NCBI GenBank assembly: GCA_000149265.1
Contig: CH003265.1
Location: 367,133 to 431,132 of the forward strand
Length of the DNA stretch: 64,000 bases
Source of the DNA: Ciona savignyi
Taxonomy: Eukaryota > Chordata > Ascidiacea > Phlebobranchia > Cionidae
Reading direction: 5' to 3'
In this document: piece after piece, positions 22,001 through 57,383 of the stretch
Numbering within the stretch: position 1 is the first letter of the stretch
Layout of the letters: each line of letters starts with the position of its first letter
Notes under the pieces: generated by a model
Told to the model about the DNA's origin: nothing
The model's input: only the letters and a program-made list of their open reading frames with translations
Databases searched by the model: none
Program-made: the position numbers and the translations under genes

Positions 22001-24861
22001 ACACAGAAATAAAATCAACATTTCGTTTCCCACCTTCGATGCCATGCAGGGAGAGAGAAGGAAATCTCCATCGATGCATGAGGATGTCGCGCTTGGTGGG
22101 GTGGAGGAGTCCGTCTACTCCAACATCCTTCTTGTATTCTTCCAGGTCGAAATCGATCGGATCGTAAGTCAACAACTCATCTTTGGTAACCTTGGGATAA
22201 TAGGTGTAGTGTTAGGTGTTAAGTGTAAGTACCAGAAATCTTGTTGTTTTTCACAAAAATATTGCAAACTTGTTTTGTATGATTAAGTTTATGCGTTTTA
22301 GTTTTATATGAATATATTATGCCATAAATATTTTCTATGTTCTAGATTTTTATACAGACTAAGACAGTAAAAACAAAATGATAATTAAAATAATATTAAG
22401 TTTATATTTGCCCTTGTGTAATATGAAATCTAACGATTAAAATTGTGGAAAATAGAAGAGTGTTTCAGTGAATAAATGATTTAGCTGCAACCAGTTTCGT
22501 AAAGTAACAAAACACATAAATCAATGGTTAAGTTGTGGTGAATGATTTACCAACACGCAAACAAGTGGTACCAAAGTTCTTGTTTGCGCGCTGAAACCGC
22601 TTAAATGGATTGCTGATTTAGGAGTTTAAAATAGCCACCGGTATGCCATGCAAAATCAGATAATGTCGATATGACTAAATGGCTACACTAAGAGGCTCTT
22701 GAATATAGGTATAAAGTGAACTGTCACAGTCTGAATATGTATAAAAAAGGATATTTTGACAAGCTCGTACTGATGATCTACCAAAACAATGATATATAAA
22801 ACATGACATCCACATACCGGCAACACCGCATCGCATACTCCTGGGATCAAAATCTTGCCTTTCTTGTCAACTAATGAAGACATCACTGCGATCAGATCAC
22901 CCATGGCTTCATGTACACTTCCCCCAAACACCTTGAAACATTATTGAATTGTTAAATTTTTCCTATCTGTGTATACAAAATAAAGTTGCTGACAAAACAT
23001 CTTTGACAAACAGTTACAAAAATAAAGCAATGGGGTGATAAAGCCTCAACGAAACTTAAAGAGATTAATAGAAAACACATCCGCTGAAAACAAAAACAAA
23101 AAGTTTTTTACAGAGGTATTCAAAACTGTAATTCTATTGTCACCAAAAAAGCATTTATATCTGTTTACATAGGTAACAGAGACAATTATTTTTATTAACA
23201 ATAGTGCAAATACAAAGACATAAAAAAGGGTAGAGGCTTATCAAAAATCCATGAAATATATTGACAGTACATTTACATATATTGATATCATACCCCTGAG
23301 TGCAAATCTTTGGTGGAGCACTGCACTTCGCAAAAGAAGTAACAAATCCCACGCAAACCATATGTAATGCATGGTTTCTTCTTTCCCAGCCAGTAGTTGT
23401 CAGAAATACAAACATAATCTACATCGCTGAAGAACTTGTCTTTTCTGCAAAAATCATGCATTGGATTTTATCTTTAACCATACCAACGATACCAGTGTAT
23501 CAAAAATTATAAGGTGAGGAAATGTAGGAAATTATAAACCTTTTATATACTTTTTAAATGTTTATGTAGAAGTTGCAAGACTTTATCAAGAACCAATAGT
23601 TAGTAGTGACCTATAGTGACATTGTCTTGTACAGTTCAAAACATAAAAATTGGAACACTGGGATACTTCGCATGTGTTCTTGAAAGCACGGAAAGTTGAT
23701 TAACAACACTATTAATAGTGGCAAGTAAAGTACTATATGTTTTACATCATGTCACTCAGCATAATAATAAGCATAACATGCTGCATTAGCCACCCCACAG
23801 TTAACTCTTAATTAGTTGGAAAGAGTTCTGTATCTATACCTACTAAACATTTGTAATTACTGTACATATTTATATTTTTATATAAATAAATAAATAAACA
23901 TATATATATATATAATAAATATATGGAAACTTACTGGGCCATAATTAGATCATCAAGACCTTCAGATCCAGATTCTTCCATTCCCTCGAAGCAAAACTTG
24001 AGATTCACTGGGATGTCTATGTTCAACTTCTGATATGCTTCAATGCAGTTCAACCAACACAGCACAGGACCTTTGTCATCAGTGGAACCCCGTCCATACA
24101 ATTTACCATCAACCTATATAAGAAAAAGCTAATAGCAATTCATAAATACCTATAACATCAACATGTAGATATTTGTACCAGTACAGTGCTGGTAATGGTA
24201 TATAGTTAACAATAATAGTTTGCAAAACCAAATCTGCAAACATAACACCATTATTTTCAGATCATAATTAAATTCAGAATATTATAAAAGAATACAGCGG
24301 CACCACTAATGCTAATTACGTCCAAATTTGCAAGCAACAATACCTCTGTAAGTACAAATGGTTCAGTGTCCCATCCGTCCTCAATTTTAGCTGGTTGAAC
24401 ATCAAGGTGACCATACACACATAAAGTCTTCTTCTTGGGGTCATTACCAAGGTTTCCAAGAATAATTGGGGGCAGGGGAACCACCTGGCCTTCGGGCATT
24501 GTTTGGGTGCCTTGAATTGATAAATAAATAAAATTTAATTTTCATAGTGCACATTTTTTTTACAGAACCTTTAATACAGTAGGCTATAGAATTTACCATA
24601 CCAGTATTTCAAGATGGTACCGGTATACATTTAAATGCCCTGGTCATGCACACACAGACCCATACCTATTTCAACCAGTTCTACAGTGCAGCCCAGTTTT
24701 TTCATTTCATTTGCAGTGTGCTCCATCATCCGAATACATTCCCCCCTTTTCTCAGCCCATGCTGACACACTCTGGATTGCCACAACCTCCGACAACCGCT
24801 GGATATAGAGGCTCTCATTCGAAGTTAGGTACTCGAACAACTTGTTGATGTTTTCACTCAT
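19037..24861 (-). CDS. CNDP2: CNDP2-like cytosolic non-specific dipeptidase (M20 metallopeptidase)
   Basis: Hydrolyses dipeptides such as Cys-Gly in the cytosol with two bound metal ions (family knowledge). Ten minus-strand exons: 24861-24666, 24510-24344, 24113-23935, 23444-23294, 22931-22818, 22190-22034, 21663-21557, 20085-19944, 19626-19479, 19100-19037. They give 474 residues; human CNDP2 has 475. All active-site landmarks are present: GHLDVQP (His100, Asp102), STDDKG (Asp133), GMEESGSEG (Glu167, Glu168), [13 protein letters not shown] (His229) and DDGAHSQNE (His446). The N-terminus ([15 protein letters not shown]) and [19 protein letters not shown] are close to the vertebrate enzyme, so it should be active. 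Intron 20086-21556 is mostly filled by a hAT-like element. CNDP1 is an alternative, but there is no signal peptide. Confidence 0.95.
20110..21401. mobile_element. Non-autonomous hAT-like DNA transposon, ~1.3 kb, in CNDP2 intron
   Basis: The left end reads cagggctctacata; the right end reads tatgtccagccctg, its imperfect inverse. CAGGG termini are typical of hAT elements. Subterminal ctgtccc/ggacaag motifs recur near both ends. Candidate 8-bp duplications (gcatcagt and gcatgtca) match at only part of their bases. No transposase frame is seen inside. Confidence 0.5.
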
Positions 24862-25920
24862 TTTGTAAGATTTATAAAGTCTTACCCTTTAGTGTCGCTT
24901 TGAAAAAAAAGGTATCTGGCTAATTTTCTTTATAACCAACATAGTACTGCAATGAACTATCTGGCACATGCACTTTTTCCACTTAACTTATTGGTTTGCA
25001 GGTTATACACAAGAATTTTGAAGGCACTTTACCGATTTTGGAATTTTTGGGGGAATGGTTCACACATATCAGCTCAAGCATTTGGTGAGAAAGCTAAAAT
25101 CTAACCTTTACCCTTTAGAACTGATTGAGCGGCTATGATACCAGTACCGGTACCTAAAAATGCTAAAATTTAAAAATTGTACAGTGATTCTTTACTGCTC
25201 CATCAGTCTAGAATTCTAGATCCAATTGAATTGAAATTCTTCTGAAATGCAAATTACAGAAGAATTCGGTATTGATGTCACCCAACCGTGTCATTAAATT
25301 GATACAACATGAACGCGATTCGAGTTACGGTTTCTGATATTACGCTTTCCAAATACGCACAAAAAATTGTACAAAAGATATACAATTGTATTCTAGAGAA
25401 ATGTTCGATTCATCTCGGATTTAAAGCTGGGTTACACGGGAAATATGCAGACAATATCCTACATCATTAAAATTTATATCCTGTTTTTAATGGCTGGTTT
25501 TAACGACAGTTCTTTTTGCCCTTTTTTTCTCTTCCTATGCTGTGTGATTTTCTTTATGTGCTGTTATTTCATATTAGGGCAAAAATTAATAAACCAAAAC
25601 TAACTTCCAACAAACATCAATATCATCTTGCATATGGCATATGGAGAAATTTTGCAAATTGCATGTGAAATCATCGAACCGTAAAAACGAAATGTCAGCG
25701 ATTTTGATGATTTATTTTTATTCAATGAACGCAAGTTGAATAAAAATGGTCTCTGTAAACGTTAATAATAAATTTGACAGGAAAAGAAAAGACAACGAAA
25801 CCGTTCATGGCAGGTAAATGGCATTATTGTTGTAGTTTAAATCTAAAAGGTTAGATTCAAACGTTTAAATAAATTAAAACTTATACAACCAATCGGTAAA
25901 TCGTAAGTATAAATACAAAT
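24862..25920. other. Intergenic region upstream of CNDP2
   Basis: It holds the presumed CNDP2 promoter and the 3' end of the small gene at 25921-26268. No RNA gene or repeat recognised. Confidence 0.5.
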
Positions 25921-26268
25921 TTAATAAACAACGTCCTCTTTCGTAACTTCGGCTTCAATCTCATTTCTTTCCGGAGCGTCCACGATTTCACTTACGCCAA
26001 TTTCTTTAAGATCTTCTTGAATTTTCTCTAGGAGCTTTTGCTTCTGCTTCTCTTGGTAATTGGGCGCCTCCTCCGGAAGACATGGCGGTTCCCATTCCGT
26101 TTTAGGAGCTCCAAGTTGTTTTTCCGATTTCCAAGGCTTCGCAATTCCATACCGTGGCACAAGTATGACAGTTTTCCCGTGAAAACACAAAAGAACAGTT
26201 CCAAGACCGATCAGCACTAAAACAATGTTGCTGGGGTCAGACAAATTAAATGCCATCGCGATGATCAA
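25921..26268 (-). CDS. Unrecognised single-pass membrane protein, 115 residues, single exon
   Basis: I do not recognise this protein. The frame opens MIIAMAFNLSDPSN; the second ATG (111-residue form, MAFNLSDP) is an equally good start. One hydrophobic segment follows at about residues 14-30 (IVLVLIGLGTVLLCF). Then come a basic/aromatic stretch (HGKTVILVPRYGIAKPWK), a Pro-rich EWEPPCLPEEAPNY, a Lys/Glu-rich likely helix (about residues 72-92) and an acidic tail ending EDVVY. This looks like a short-lumen, long-cytosolic-tail membrane protein. It is intronless and lies between MYO5 and CNDP2 on the same strand. The opposite frame at 26038-26220 is a shadow. Composition and the clean transmembrane-plus-helix layout favour a real gene. 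Confidence 0.6.
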   Translation of the reverse strand: MIIAMAFNLSDPSNIVLVLIGLGTVLLCFHGKTVILVPRYGIAKPWKSEKQLGAPKTEWEPPCLPEEAPNYQEKQKQKLLEKIQEDLKEIGVSEIVDAPERNEIEAEVTKEDVVY

Positions 26269-27181
26269 TATGGACAGCAGCGCAGTGTCGTATTTCAGAA
26301 ACGCTTCGGTATTTAAACTTGAATAAAAGTTTCACCATAGCAGAATAATGTTTCGGCGGTCCTTCAATTCTTTCAATTGTATCCAGAGGACCGCTGATCA
26401 AACAATCAACGAGTATGACGTAATCTGACCCGGATGCAGATTGCTATTTTCTAACCAAGGAACACGATTGAAAAATAGAACCCCGAAATTGTAGTGGTCC
26501 CTGATACATCAAATCGCCTCTAATATTTAAAAAAAATCTTTTAACTTGAATCATTCAATCTGACCACGAACTTAGAGATTTCTTAGCTTTTCCCATGGAA
26601 AAAAGAGAACCGTTATAACAGATCTACATTGATTTTAATGGCATGAAACATATTGCACGAAATACAAGACTCACCGGCATGAACGCATTTTGTTACATCA
26701 CAATGCACCACAATTGCAACCAAAAACATAGAAACCATTAACTGCATGCCAAAATAAGAGTTCATAATTCAAATTCCTTGAATTCTTAAAAAAATATTTA
26801 GGTTTGGTCGCACGAACTAAGCAGCAAAATCAAGAATACAAAGGACTTGAATAAAATAATTAGAGCAGCCATAATCAGAGGATATATATAGATAGATATG
26901 AAAATACAGATACAGTGTTACGTTTGCTACCTTAATGAATTTCGTGCAAAATTATTTGGTCACATAATCAACCATTTGAACTAAGCTATTTACGAGTGTA
27001 ATCACGAAGTTGCAACAAGCTGCTAGCACAATGTAAATAGAAGGGCGTCTTTTAACAGAAATTTGCTCATATACATAAAATAATCAAGACAGCAATTAAA
27101 ATTGGTACTATTCTGGCATTATAATATTAGGAGAGCAGTGTTGGGAAGGTAAGGTCACCATGTAAATAGGAATGAGAGAAT
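26269..27181. other. Intergenic region downstream of MYO5
   Basis: AT-rich DNA between the myosin stop codon and the small membrane-protein gene. It holds the MYO5 3' UTR and the upstream region of the small gene. No other element recognised. Confidence 0.5.
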
Positions 27182-50327
<23,146 letters not shown>

Positions 50328-51225
50328 TTTTTCTCACATTAACCAGCTACCGGACACTGGTAAGATTGTTCATGGTAATTTACACAAAAATACTGATGAG
50401 CAAACTAGCAAAGTCTATAAAATATGAAGTCTAAGTATATTGTTTCTACTCCTGAAATCTTAATATTAAGCACCAATTGCTGAACGGCGAACCCGTGTTG
50501 GGTGTTGAGTTGTAAGATCAGGCGGATGCATGGTGTTGGTGAATACAACACTTGGGTCTCTTACTGTCGCTACACACGATTGTTAATTAACTAAATGATA
50601 GGCCAAACCAAACTACGACTTATAAAATAAGAGTTTGTTAAAATATTGGCAAATCCTCGCCGGCCCGTAATATGCCTTGTTTTAAATCTTTTGTTGAGGT
50701 TAATGACGTCATTACTAAACCTTCATGTATTATCCACCTATTATCAGCTGATGTATTTATACGAACAAATTATGACGTAATATACTTCAAATAATATTTT
50801 TAATGGCAGTATGTTATTTTAAGTAATAAAAAATAGTACTTTGAGAATTGAAAAATTATGAAAGAAGCTTAAAAAACCTTAATAACCCATATACATGGAC
50901 TTCTATCGATATACATTGTTTTAATGATTATCTACCACTATTTTGTAACCTACACATATAATTGTTATATATTTAGTGGCTAATAAAACGTAAATTATTA
51001 ATATTTGTTCATTAATTATGTAAATAGATTTAAAATAGTGTTAACAGTTAATATATATATAAAAATATTTTTATTTTCTACGATATACAATAGGGGACAG
51101 CAATAGATATCTTAAATAAATTGAATGGTTGTCTCTACACTGAATAAAGGTAACTTTGGATAAAAATTTATACCAGTATACCAACCTTGTATTGTTATTT
51201 TGTAAACCGTATAATAAAGATCAAA
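50328..51225. promoter_or_regulatory. Divergent promoter region of MYO5 and CMC2
   Basis: The start codons of MYO5 (50327, minus) and CMC2 (51226, plus) lie 898 bases apart with nothing between them, so both promoters must lie here. A ttaccag acceptor-like site occurs about 33 bases upstream of the MYO5 ATG, which could serve cis- or trans-splicing. No TATA box can be assigned. Confidence 0.5.
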
Positions 51226-52920
51226 ATGCCGAACTTAGAGAATTGCCACAGCGAAGAGTGTAATATTTTATCGAGACTCGTAAATAAGTGCTATTCTGAG
51301 GTTGGTGCGATAGTTATGTAGACTAACAGTCTCAGCTTAATTCGTTATAGTTTCTTACAGTAACACGAAAGCAAGTTAATTAAAAACCTTACAACTGTAC
51401 CTCTACATAAACCCCTGACAGTTGAACCTCTTACAGCTAAACCCTTTACAACTCAACCCTAATGAACTTTTTACATCTAAACCGCAGACAGTTGAACTTA
51501 TTTTAATAAATCTCTTTTAATTGACCCCTTATAATGAACCCCTTCAAGTCTACCCCTCAACAATTAAACCCATTGTACCCCTTTACAATTAAACCCAAAA
51601 CAATTTAAGGTAGTAAGTTAAAGGGACCCAGTTATAAAGGGTTGTTTGTGTTTAGATAAAAGAGCAACACTAAAAACACGGAAGGAGAAAAACTGCGCAC
51701 TAAAATTACGGAAACTAATTAAACCCCTCCCCTGAACACTAATTTCTAACTTCAACCCCATATTTAAAACTTAAACTTTAACTCTAATGTCATAATCTTC
51801 ATTTTTATATGGTTTCCCTCCTTTTAGTTTTTTTCCAAATGAAAGCGTTATATCGTAATTGGACCGTTTTAGCGTAGACATGTGATTGTTTTAAAGTAGA
51901 CACGTGATTATTGTCCTTTCTTCTATCTCGTTTAATTACTAAGACTTCTGAAATATACGCAAAATAATTATCTTGTTCGTGTTTATTAGTATACATTTTG
52001 CAGCATCCCTATGGAAGATTCAACGGGGCTTGCACGGACGCCGAAGTTCGTGTGCAAAGTTGTTACAGGCGAGAGGTGTGTTTACTAGAATACGCTACCA
52101 GAGTTCGTTTTTTTTTGCGAGTAAAAACGGCAGTATTTACAACACCACCGACTTGTTGAACAGTGTGTTAGTTATTTGATGTGGTTAACAAAATACTCGC
52201 TTTGTTGGGAAGGATAATTTATTGTGGTCTAAGCACTTAGCCTTGAGATTGTTCAAATAATTTACAGATGACTTTTAAATCACGAAAATGGTTAAGAGCT
52301 CTTCCCTCTAAAAATGGGTAAAATATCGGTAATGGAAGATAATAAAGTAGAAATTTGTTTATCCGAGAGGTATGCGGTAATTCACGAACAGTATATCGCC
52401 ATCAAACCCGGGCAAATTGCAGCGTGTTGTTGTACATGATCGGAGACGTTTCTTTAACTTAAAAAGATCGAGTCAATTAGAGCCGTCTTGCCTTCGGCCA
52501 ATTTCGATCACACTCTTCGCCTCCATACAGACTCCTACCTATTGGGTTAACCGGCGACACTTGCTTGACGTTTGATGAATCCCCACTTGTGCATCATTAT
52601 AATATCCCGAAGTTAGACGGCCACGTATGTGTAGTTCGTACAACAGTGTTGTATTCTGGTATTTTACTTTTATTTTTAAACTTACTGAATCCGTGCAATA
52701 TTTTTTAATGTGTATGTGTCCAAGTTTACCAACTTACGCAAATGCATTCTTTTTCAATTTGTGTCATGCTCCAAATTTAAATTGTATTTTACAAAAAAAA
52801 TCTCTTCAGAAAATCAAAAGGCGAAACCAACGCACAAAAGATCTTTTAGAACAAGCGGCAAAGCAGAAAAAGGATATGAAAGATTTTCAAAAATGGAAAG
52901 AACAACGGGGGAACAGTTAG
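51226..52920 (+). CDS. CMC2: CMC2-like twin CX9C mitochondrial protein
   Basis: Intermembrane-space protein involved in cytochrome c oxidase assembly (family knowledge). Three exons, 51226-51300, 52004-52075 and 52810-52920, all phase 0, give 85 residues. Exon 1 encodes MPNLENCHSEECNILSRLVNKCYSE with the first CX9C pair; human CMC2 has HTEECNVLINLLKECHKN at this point. Exon 2 encodes HPYGRFNGACTDAEVRVQSC, completing the second CX9C. Exon 3 is a basic, Lys/Gln-rich tail (KIKRRNQRTKDLLEQAAKQK). Spacing of both cysteine pairs is exact, so the coiled-coil-helix fold should form. The longer open frame that begins at 52627 is an artefact of reading through intron 2. Divergent from MYO5 and convergent with the CDYL gene. 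Confidence 0.9.
51385..51840. repeat. Degenerate (ttacaactaaacccc)n array plus TIR block, in CMC2 intron 1
   Basis: 51385-51605 is a diverged tandem array of about 16-22 bp units (ttacaactcaaccct, tttacaattaaaccc). About 51690-51840 carries actgcgcactaaaatt, then a run of c-rich taaccc-like motifs to cttcatttttat. Both parts match, in opposite orientation, the repeat at 6700-7610. Confidence 0.6.
52385..52480 (-). mobile_element. Degenerate SINE (family A) fragment in CMC2 intron 2
   Basis: The body block gcagcgtgttgttgtacatg...gacgtttctttaactt parallels the intact copies' gcagtgtgtt...cacgttcctttaattt. Both ends are unclear. Confidence 0.4.
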
Positions 52921-52953
52921 CACTTTTTACGTTGTTGTACTTCGCTAACACTA

Positions 52954-52959
52954 AATAAA
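52954..52959 (+). terminator. Polyadenylation signal of CMC2
   Basis: AATAAA 34 bases after the CMC2 stop codon, in ctaaataaaaaaatg. Confidence 0.6.
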
Positions 52960-53613
52960 AAAATGCGTAGAAACGAATAAAGTCAACCTCGGGTGTTTCA
53001 CAAAATATAATTGTCTCGACTTTTTGAACGAAACTCGTCACAAATCAGCAACATGGCTTTGTAACCAAATTCCGAAATGGTTAACCCAACCGATCCATAT
53101 ACGTCGGAGTGCTTAGATCAAAGCCGGTTCGAACTTAGTCCGCTAATCGCGGGAAAAAAACATTTCTAATTCTTTTAAGAGACTTAGTAGCTGGAATAAA
53201 CTAAACTGGGGACTTTCCACGCATATATACGAGCACACGAGTATTATATCGAAAATGTTTTTATTACAAACAATAATGCAATAGAATATGTTTAAACCTT
53301 GCCCAAGATCTGGGCCTTCCTGGAATCGAATGGAAACATTGCCGTTGCACTCGGGCAGTATAATGAGCACACTGTACATCATATTAAAGTAGTATAAATA
53401 AACAAAAATGTGTAAAAACACACGGAAGTATTAAAACTTCAAAACAGTATATACTCGTATTTATCTTCGCGAGTGGAAACCGAATTCGGTGTTTGACCAC
53501 AAAGGCATTTCTCTGAACACCACGCTTTTCAAAAATAATGTAAAAGACACAACTTAAATCAACAGTGTTTAGCAGTTCCCTTGTAGGTTTATAGTACTGT
53601 TTTAGCAAGTTAT
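52960..53613. other. Convergent intergenic region (CMC2 3' / CDYL 3')
   Basis: No gene seen. A tRNA-like stretch near 53080-53135 (aaatggttaacccaaccg, then ccggttcgaac) could be a tRNA-derived fragment. The CDYL stop codon overlaps a minus-strand AATAAA. Confidence 0.4.
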
Positions 53614-56600
53614 TTATTTTTGGTTAACAAACTTTAAAAAATTAACTAAAGTTTCCTGCGTTGCCCATCTTTCCATAAGCTCGTTACATTCACAGTAGTT
53701 CACGTGCTTCAACTGAGTTTTGCGCGATTTTTGTAATAACTCACGAGACTTTTGCAACGCCTGTTAAAAAATTGGATTTACAATTTTTAATAATTCTTTT
53801 TATCCTGTCGTTAATCGCGATTACTTAAAAGGTGTATAAGGGGTTGTGGACGTGATTAGATCCCCAAATGGATTTATTCTTGTTTCCTGATGTGATGTAA
53901 TATACAAAATGCGGCACTAATACAAATTGTTTATAGTCCGGTGGTTTTACTATTGTTTTAGTTTTTTACTACCTCACAAAATATGGATTTGCCACAATTT
54001 TACGTATTGATTTTGCCACAATTTTGCGTACACTCCCATACAGGACTGGTCAAGACACCTTTAAACTCACCGACAATATTGGCCCTTCTTAAAAAATGGA
54101 CACATATTGTATTTGTCCGGGTCTTGTCCGTCCGAATCACCAAGGAGTTATTAAATCGAGATAAAGCTTTGGTGGCTAACATGATCTAGATAAGCCGAAA
54201 CCCAAAACTTAGGGGTTTATTCTGGGGGAATTCCCTTGATTCGTTAAATTCTAATTGACTTTTTTTCAGCATTTTATTTTCTAGCAATCATAGCGCACAA
54301 CCTATTTTATATTGCGTATGCTATTCCTTCTGGTAGATGTCGCACCCACAAGCCTTTCCTGTCAAGAAAAAAAACGCACAAAAACAATACGTGTCTCCTT
54401 TTTCCAAATGGAACCCATAATAAATATAAAAAATTACACGAGAACATAAAAAGCTTATCCCTTATTACCTCATATCCTATCTTTAACCCTTTTCTGGGAA
54501 ATCCCCATTCATTAAATTCCACTGAAACTAGTGATCACTTACATTACCTTTATATAATAGAAAGAAAATGTCTAATCGAGTTAAATTTTCTGGTGCAGTT
54601 ATCTAATATGATTTGGATCTACAGTAGCAAATTCTAGGTATGTTGTTTCAGGGAAATTCCAAAGAGACCCAATAATATAAGCATGATTGCAGTTTCGCGA
54701 ATGTTTGGCACTGGTTTTTCTATAAGAGCTAATATTTTGAAACTGTTAATGATTATTCTTTATATTTTTATATTGTAAGGAAAGTTGTAGGTAAATAAAA
54801 TAAACTGAGAAAGGGCCAAAAAGACCCTACAAACAGCACCATAACTTAAATACTTTTTTCAGAAAACATGGATATTAAGTTTGGATTGGTAACTAGGGAA
54901 TCCATTAGTTTGTACTTGCAGAAACAAACGTTGGACCCTTCGTATTTTATATACAATGGGGTTTAGGTAACCATGTCACCTGTTCGTTTTATTATTTCGA
55001 AAATATAGGTTTCAAGTTTGGATTGATAACTCGGAAACCCATTAGTTTCTGCTGGCAGAAACAAATGTTGCACACTTTGTATAAGATATACCAACCAGGG
55101 AACCTGGACATTTTCTTGATCATTTTTCTATGAAAAATATAGTGGACACTTACACTCAACAGAGGTTTAAAAAATAGTGGTGGTTCACATGTGGTTGACA
55201 CTCCAGTTTTATACAACTTTTTATTAACCCATTATGATATATTTTCATTTAAAAAAAAACATGGAAACCAACTTAGTTTGTGCTTGTAGAAACAAATAGT
55301 TAATTTCATAATATTAGTTTATATTTTTCACATGTACCAGCAGTCTTCCTACGGATATATTGGCATTGGCAATAAAGCCTGTGTAAACTCAGCACACCTT
55401 AATATGTACAAGGAAATAATTAATGGTCTAGTTAGATCGTTTGCACGATTTTTTTCAAAATGCTTTGTGCAATTGTTTTAAAACGTCATCAGTAAAAAAA
55501 CTACTATTTTGAAACCAAATCCTTATTAATACATTATAATACTAAGTTACTAATCAAACAACTTTCTATGAAATTTACATCTTTAAGATTACAAAGTGAT
55601 AAATATTTAAATAAAATAAAATGTTCTGTATACACTCCAAGCTTAAGTTAAACCACATTTTCTTAATATTTTCATACCTGTGAGGACTGTGATGAAATAG
55701 AATGAATTAAAGACAAGGCATGTTGTTTGAAAGTGTCATGGGAAAAAACATCTGTGACAAGTCCATGTCGCTTTGCTTGTTGAGCGGTCAGACATGCTCC
55801 ATTTAATAAAAGATTGTTGGCCTAAAAAATATGATAAATTTTTTGAACACATCAATATAATTTATTGAGCACCAACCACTGTCATTCCAAGTAACTGCGG
55901 AAACAAAGATGATGAGCATGCCTCTGGGGTTTGTCCCAGAGCAATGTAAGGTGTAGAAAATATGGCCCGATCAGAGCAATAAACTGTATCAAATAGAGGT
56001 AACATCGCACATCCCAACCCAATAGCTTCACCTTGAACCATTGCTATCAAAGGTTTTGGAAAGTCTATCATTTTATCAACAAAGTTTCTGTAAAAAAATA
56101 TTCAATTAAATACTGCATGGTTTCGGAAACACGAATGGGTAATACCGCAAATCTTGTGCAAGGGTCCTGGCAGATTCTTGAATGTGGTTAGACTCTCCCA
56201 ACACATTTAACATATGCTGAATATCTAAACCGGAACAGAAAGTATTTCCCACAGATGTGATCACAGCTAAAGTGCATTTGCTCGACACTATGGCATCCAA
56301 TGCATTCATTATCTCTGTCAAGAACTTTTCCAAATTGTTCAGTAATTAAAAAACAAATTTCTGAGATCAATATTTGTATGGTACTTACTTTTGGACTGAG
56401 AGCATTTTTTCTCATTGAGTTTGCAAAAATAATTTCCGCAAAATTTCCTCTCCAGTGCAAATACACTATTCTTTCTTCCACAATTGGTTTTCTTGGTAAT
56501 TCATTTTTCCTTTTAAAAGATAGATTTGTACTTTCTGAAGATTGATCATTATAATCATGATCTAATTGAATGTTGTCATAGTTTTTTTTCAGTGCTGTAA

Positions 56601-57383
56601 CTGCAGCAACTGGTTCTTGATTATAAACTGTCGGGTTAACTGTTGCTCTTGGTGTCTTTCGTTTTCCATTTACTTCCTTCTTAACGCTTGATATGTTGAC
56701 CTATAAATAGCAGTCAGCACACGAACCTATGCAGTTCTTCATATAACAAACCTCGGCCACAAATCTTCTCAATTTCGAACTTTCACTTTTGGGAAAATAA
56801 AAAGATCGCGTATTGGCAATGTTCCCAATTTGCACAACTGGATATCTCTTTCGGTTAATTTCTGTAATTTAAGCAGTTGTAATAAATTTTTAAAGTACAC
56901 TGAAAATATTACCTGTACTACATGAAACTGTTTTGCTTGGACTATTGTTTGAAGAAGTTTGTCCATACAATGATTTATTTTCAGAACTTTTTGGATTGTA
57001 AAATATTTTTGGACTAATTGCAACAGTTTGATCACTTTTCTTGGAACCTGCATATAAAAATGAACAGTACCCAATTGCACCTTTGTAACTCTTTCATTAG
57101 TATTTGTGATTTCATATATCAAGCGGACACCAACCTTTTATAAATTCATGTACAAGTTCTTTACAATTTCCAAGATTACTGTAGGGTTCCCATGTGTTAT
57201 GTTTGTTTGAATATCCCTTCCATTTCACAAGATAGAAATACCTTCCAGTTCTTTTTCTACGTTTTACTATTTTTTCAACCTAAGATATTTTACACTTTTA
57301 AATTTAAAACAAAGATTTCTTTTAATAAGTTTTACCTCGTAAATTCCATCTTCAGCATTTTTTTCACCTCTGCTTTTAAACAT
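53614..57383 (-). CDS. CDYL: CDYL-like protein: chromodomain plus enoyl-CoA hydratase/isomerase fold
   Basis: Chromatin protein family that reads methylated histone lysine and, in vertebrates, removes crotonyl marks via a hydratase-like domain. Nine exons: 57383-57336, 57279-57135, 57047-56913, 56861-56752, 56700-56389, 56324-56146, 56087-55877, 55821-55678, 53760-53614. They give 476 residues. The chromodomain (about 14-65: [34 protein letters not shown]) keeps the aromatic cage (Tyr15, Trp36, Tyr39). Residues 65-220 are a disordered Ser/Lys-rich linker. The crotonase fold spans about 220-476, with [14 protein letters not shown] as the oxyanion segment, [14 protein letters not shown] and [14 protein letters not shown]. 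The Glu of TPEACS sits where Delta3,Delta2-enoyl-CoA isomerases have their general base. The acceptor of exon 6 (gaaaag) is the least certain junction. Confidence 0.92.
54080..55210. repeat. Diverged relic of the 58868-64000 repeat family in the last CDYL intron
   Basis: Pieces shared with the right-hand repeats: gacacatattgtatttgtcc, a gggggaattccctt palindrome, ttctggtagatgtcgcaccc (inverse of the unit core), tccaaatggaacccataata, and at about 55165-55210 the family end (atagtggtggttcacatgtg, then gttgacactc). Order and orientation are scrambled. Confidence 0.65.

Noticed and set aside
52627-52920. 97-residue protein starting at 52627
   Set aside because: Only the part from 52810 is conserved; the rest is CMC2 intron 2 ending in a ctcttcag acceptor.
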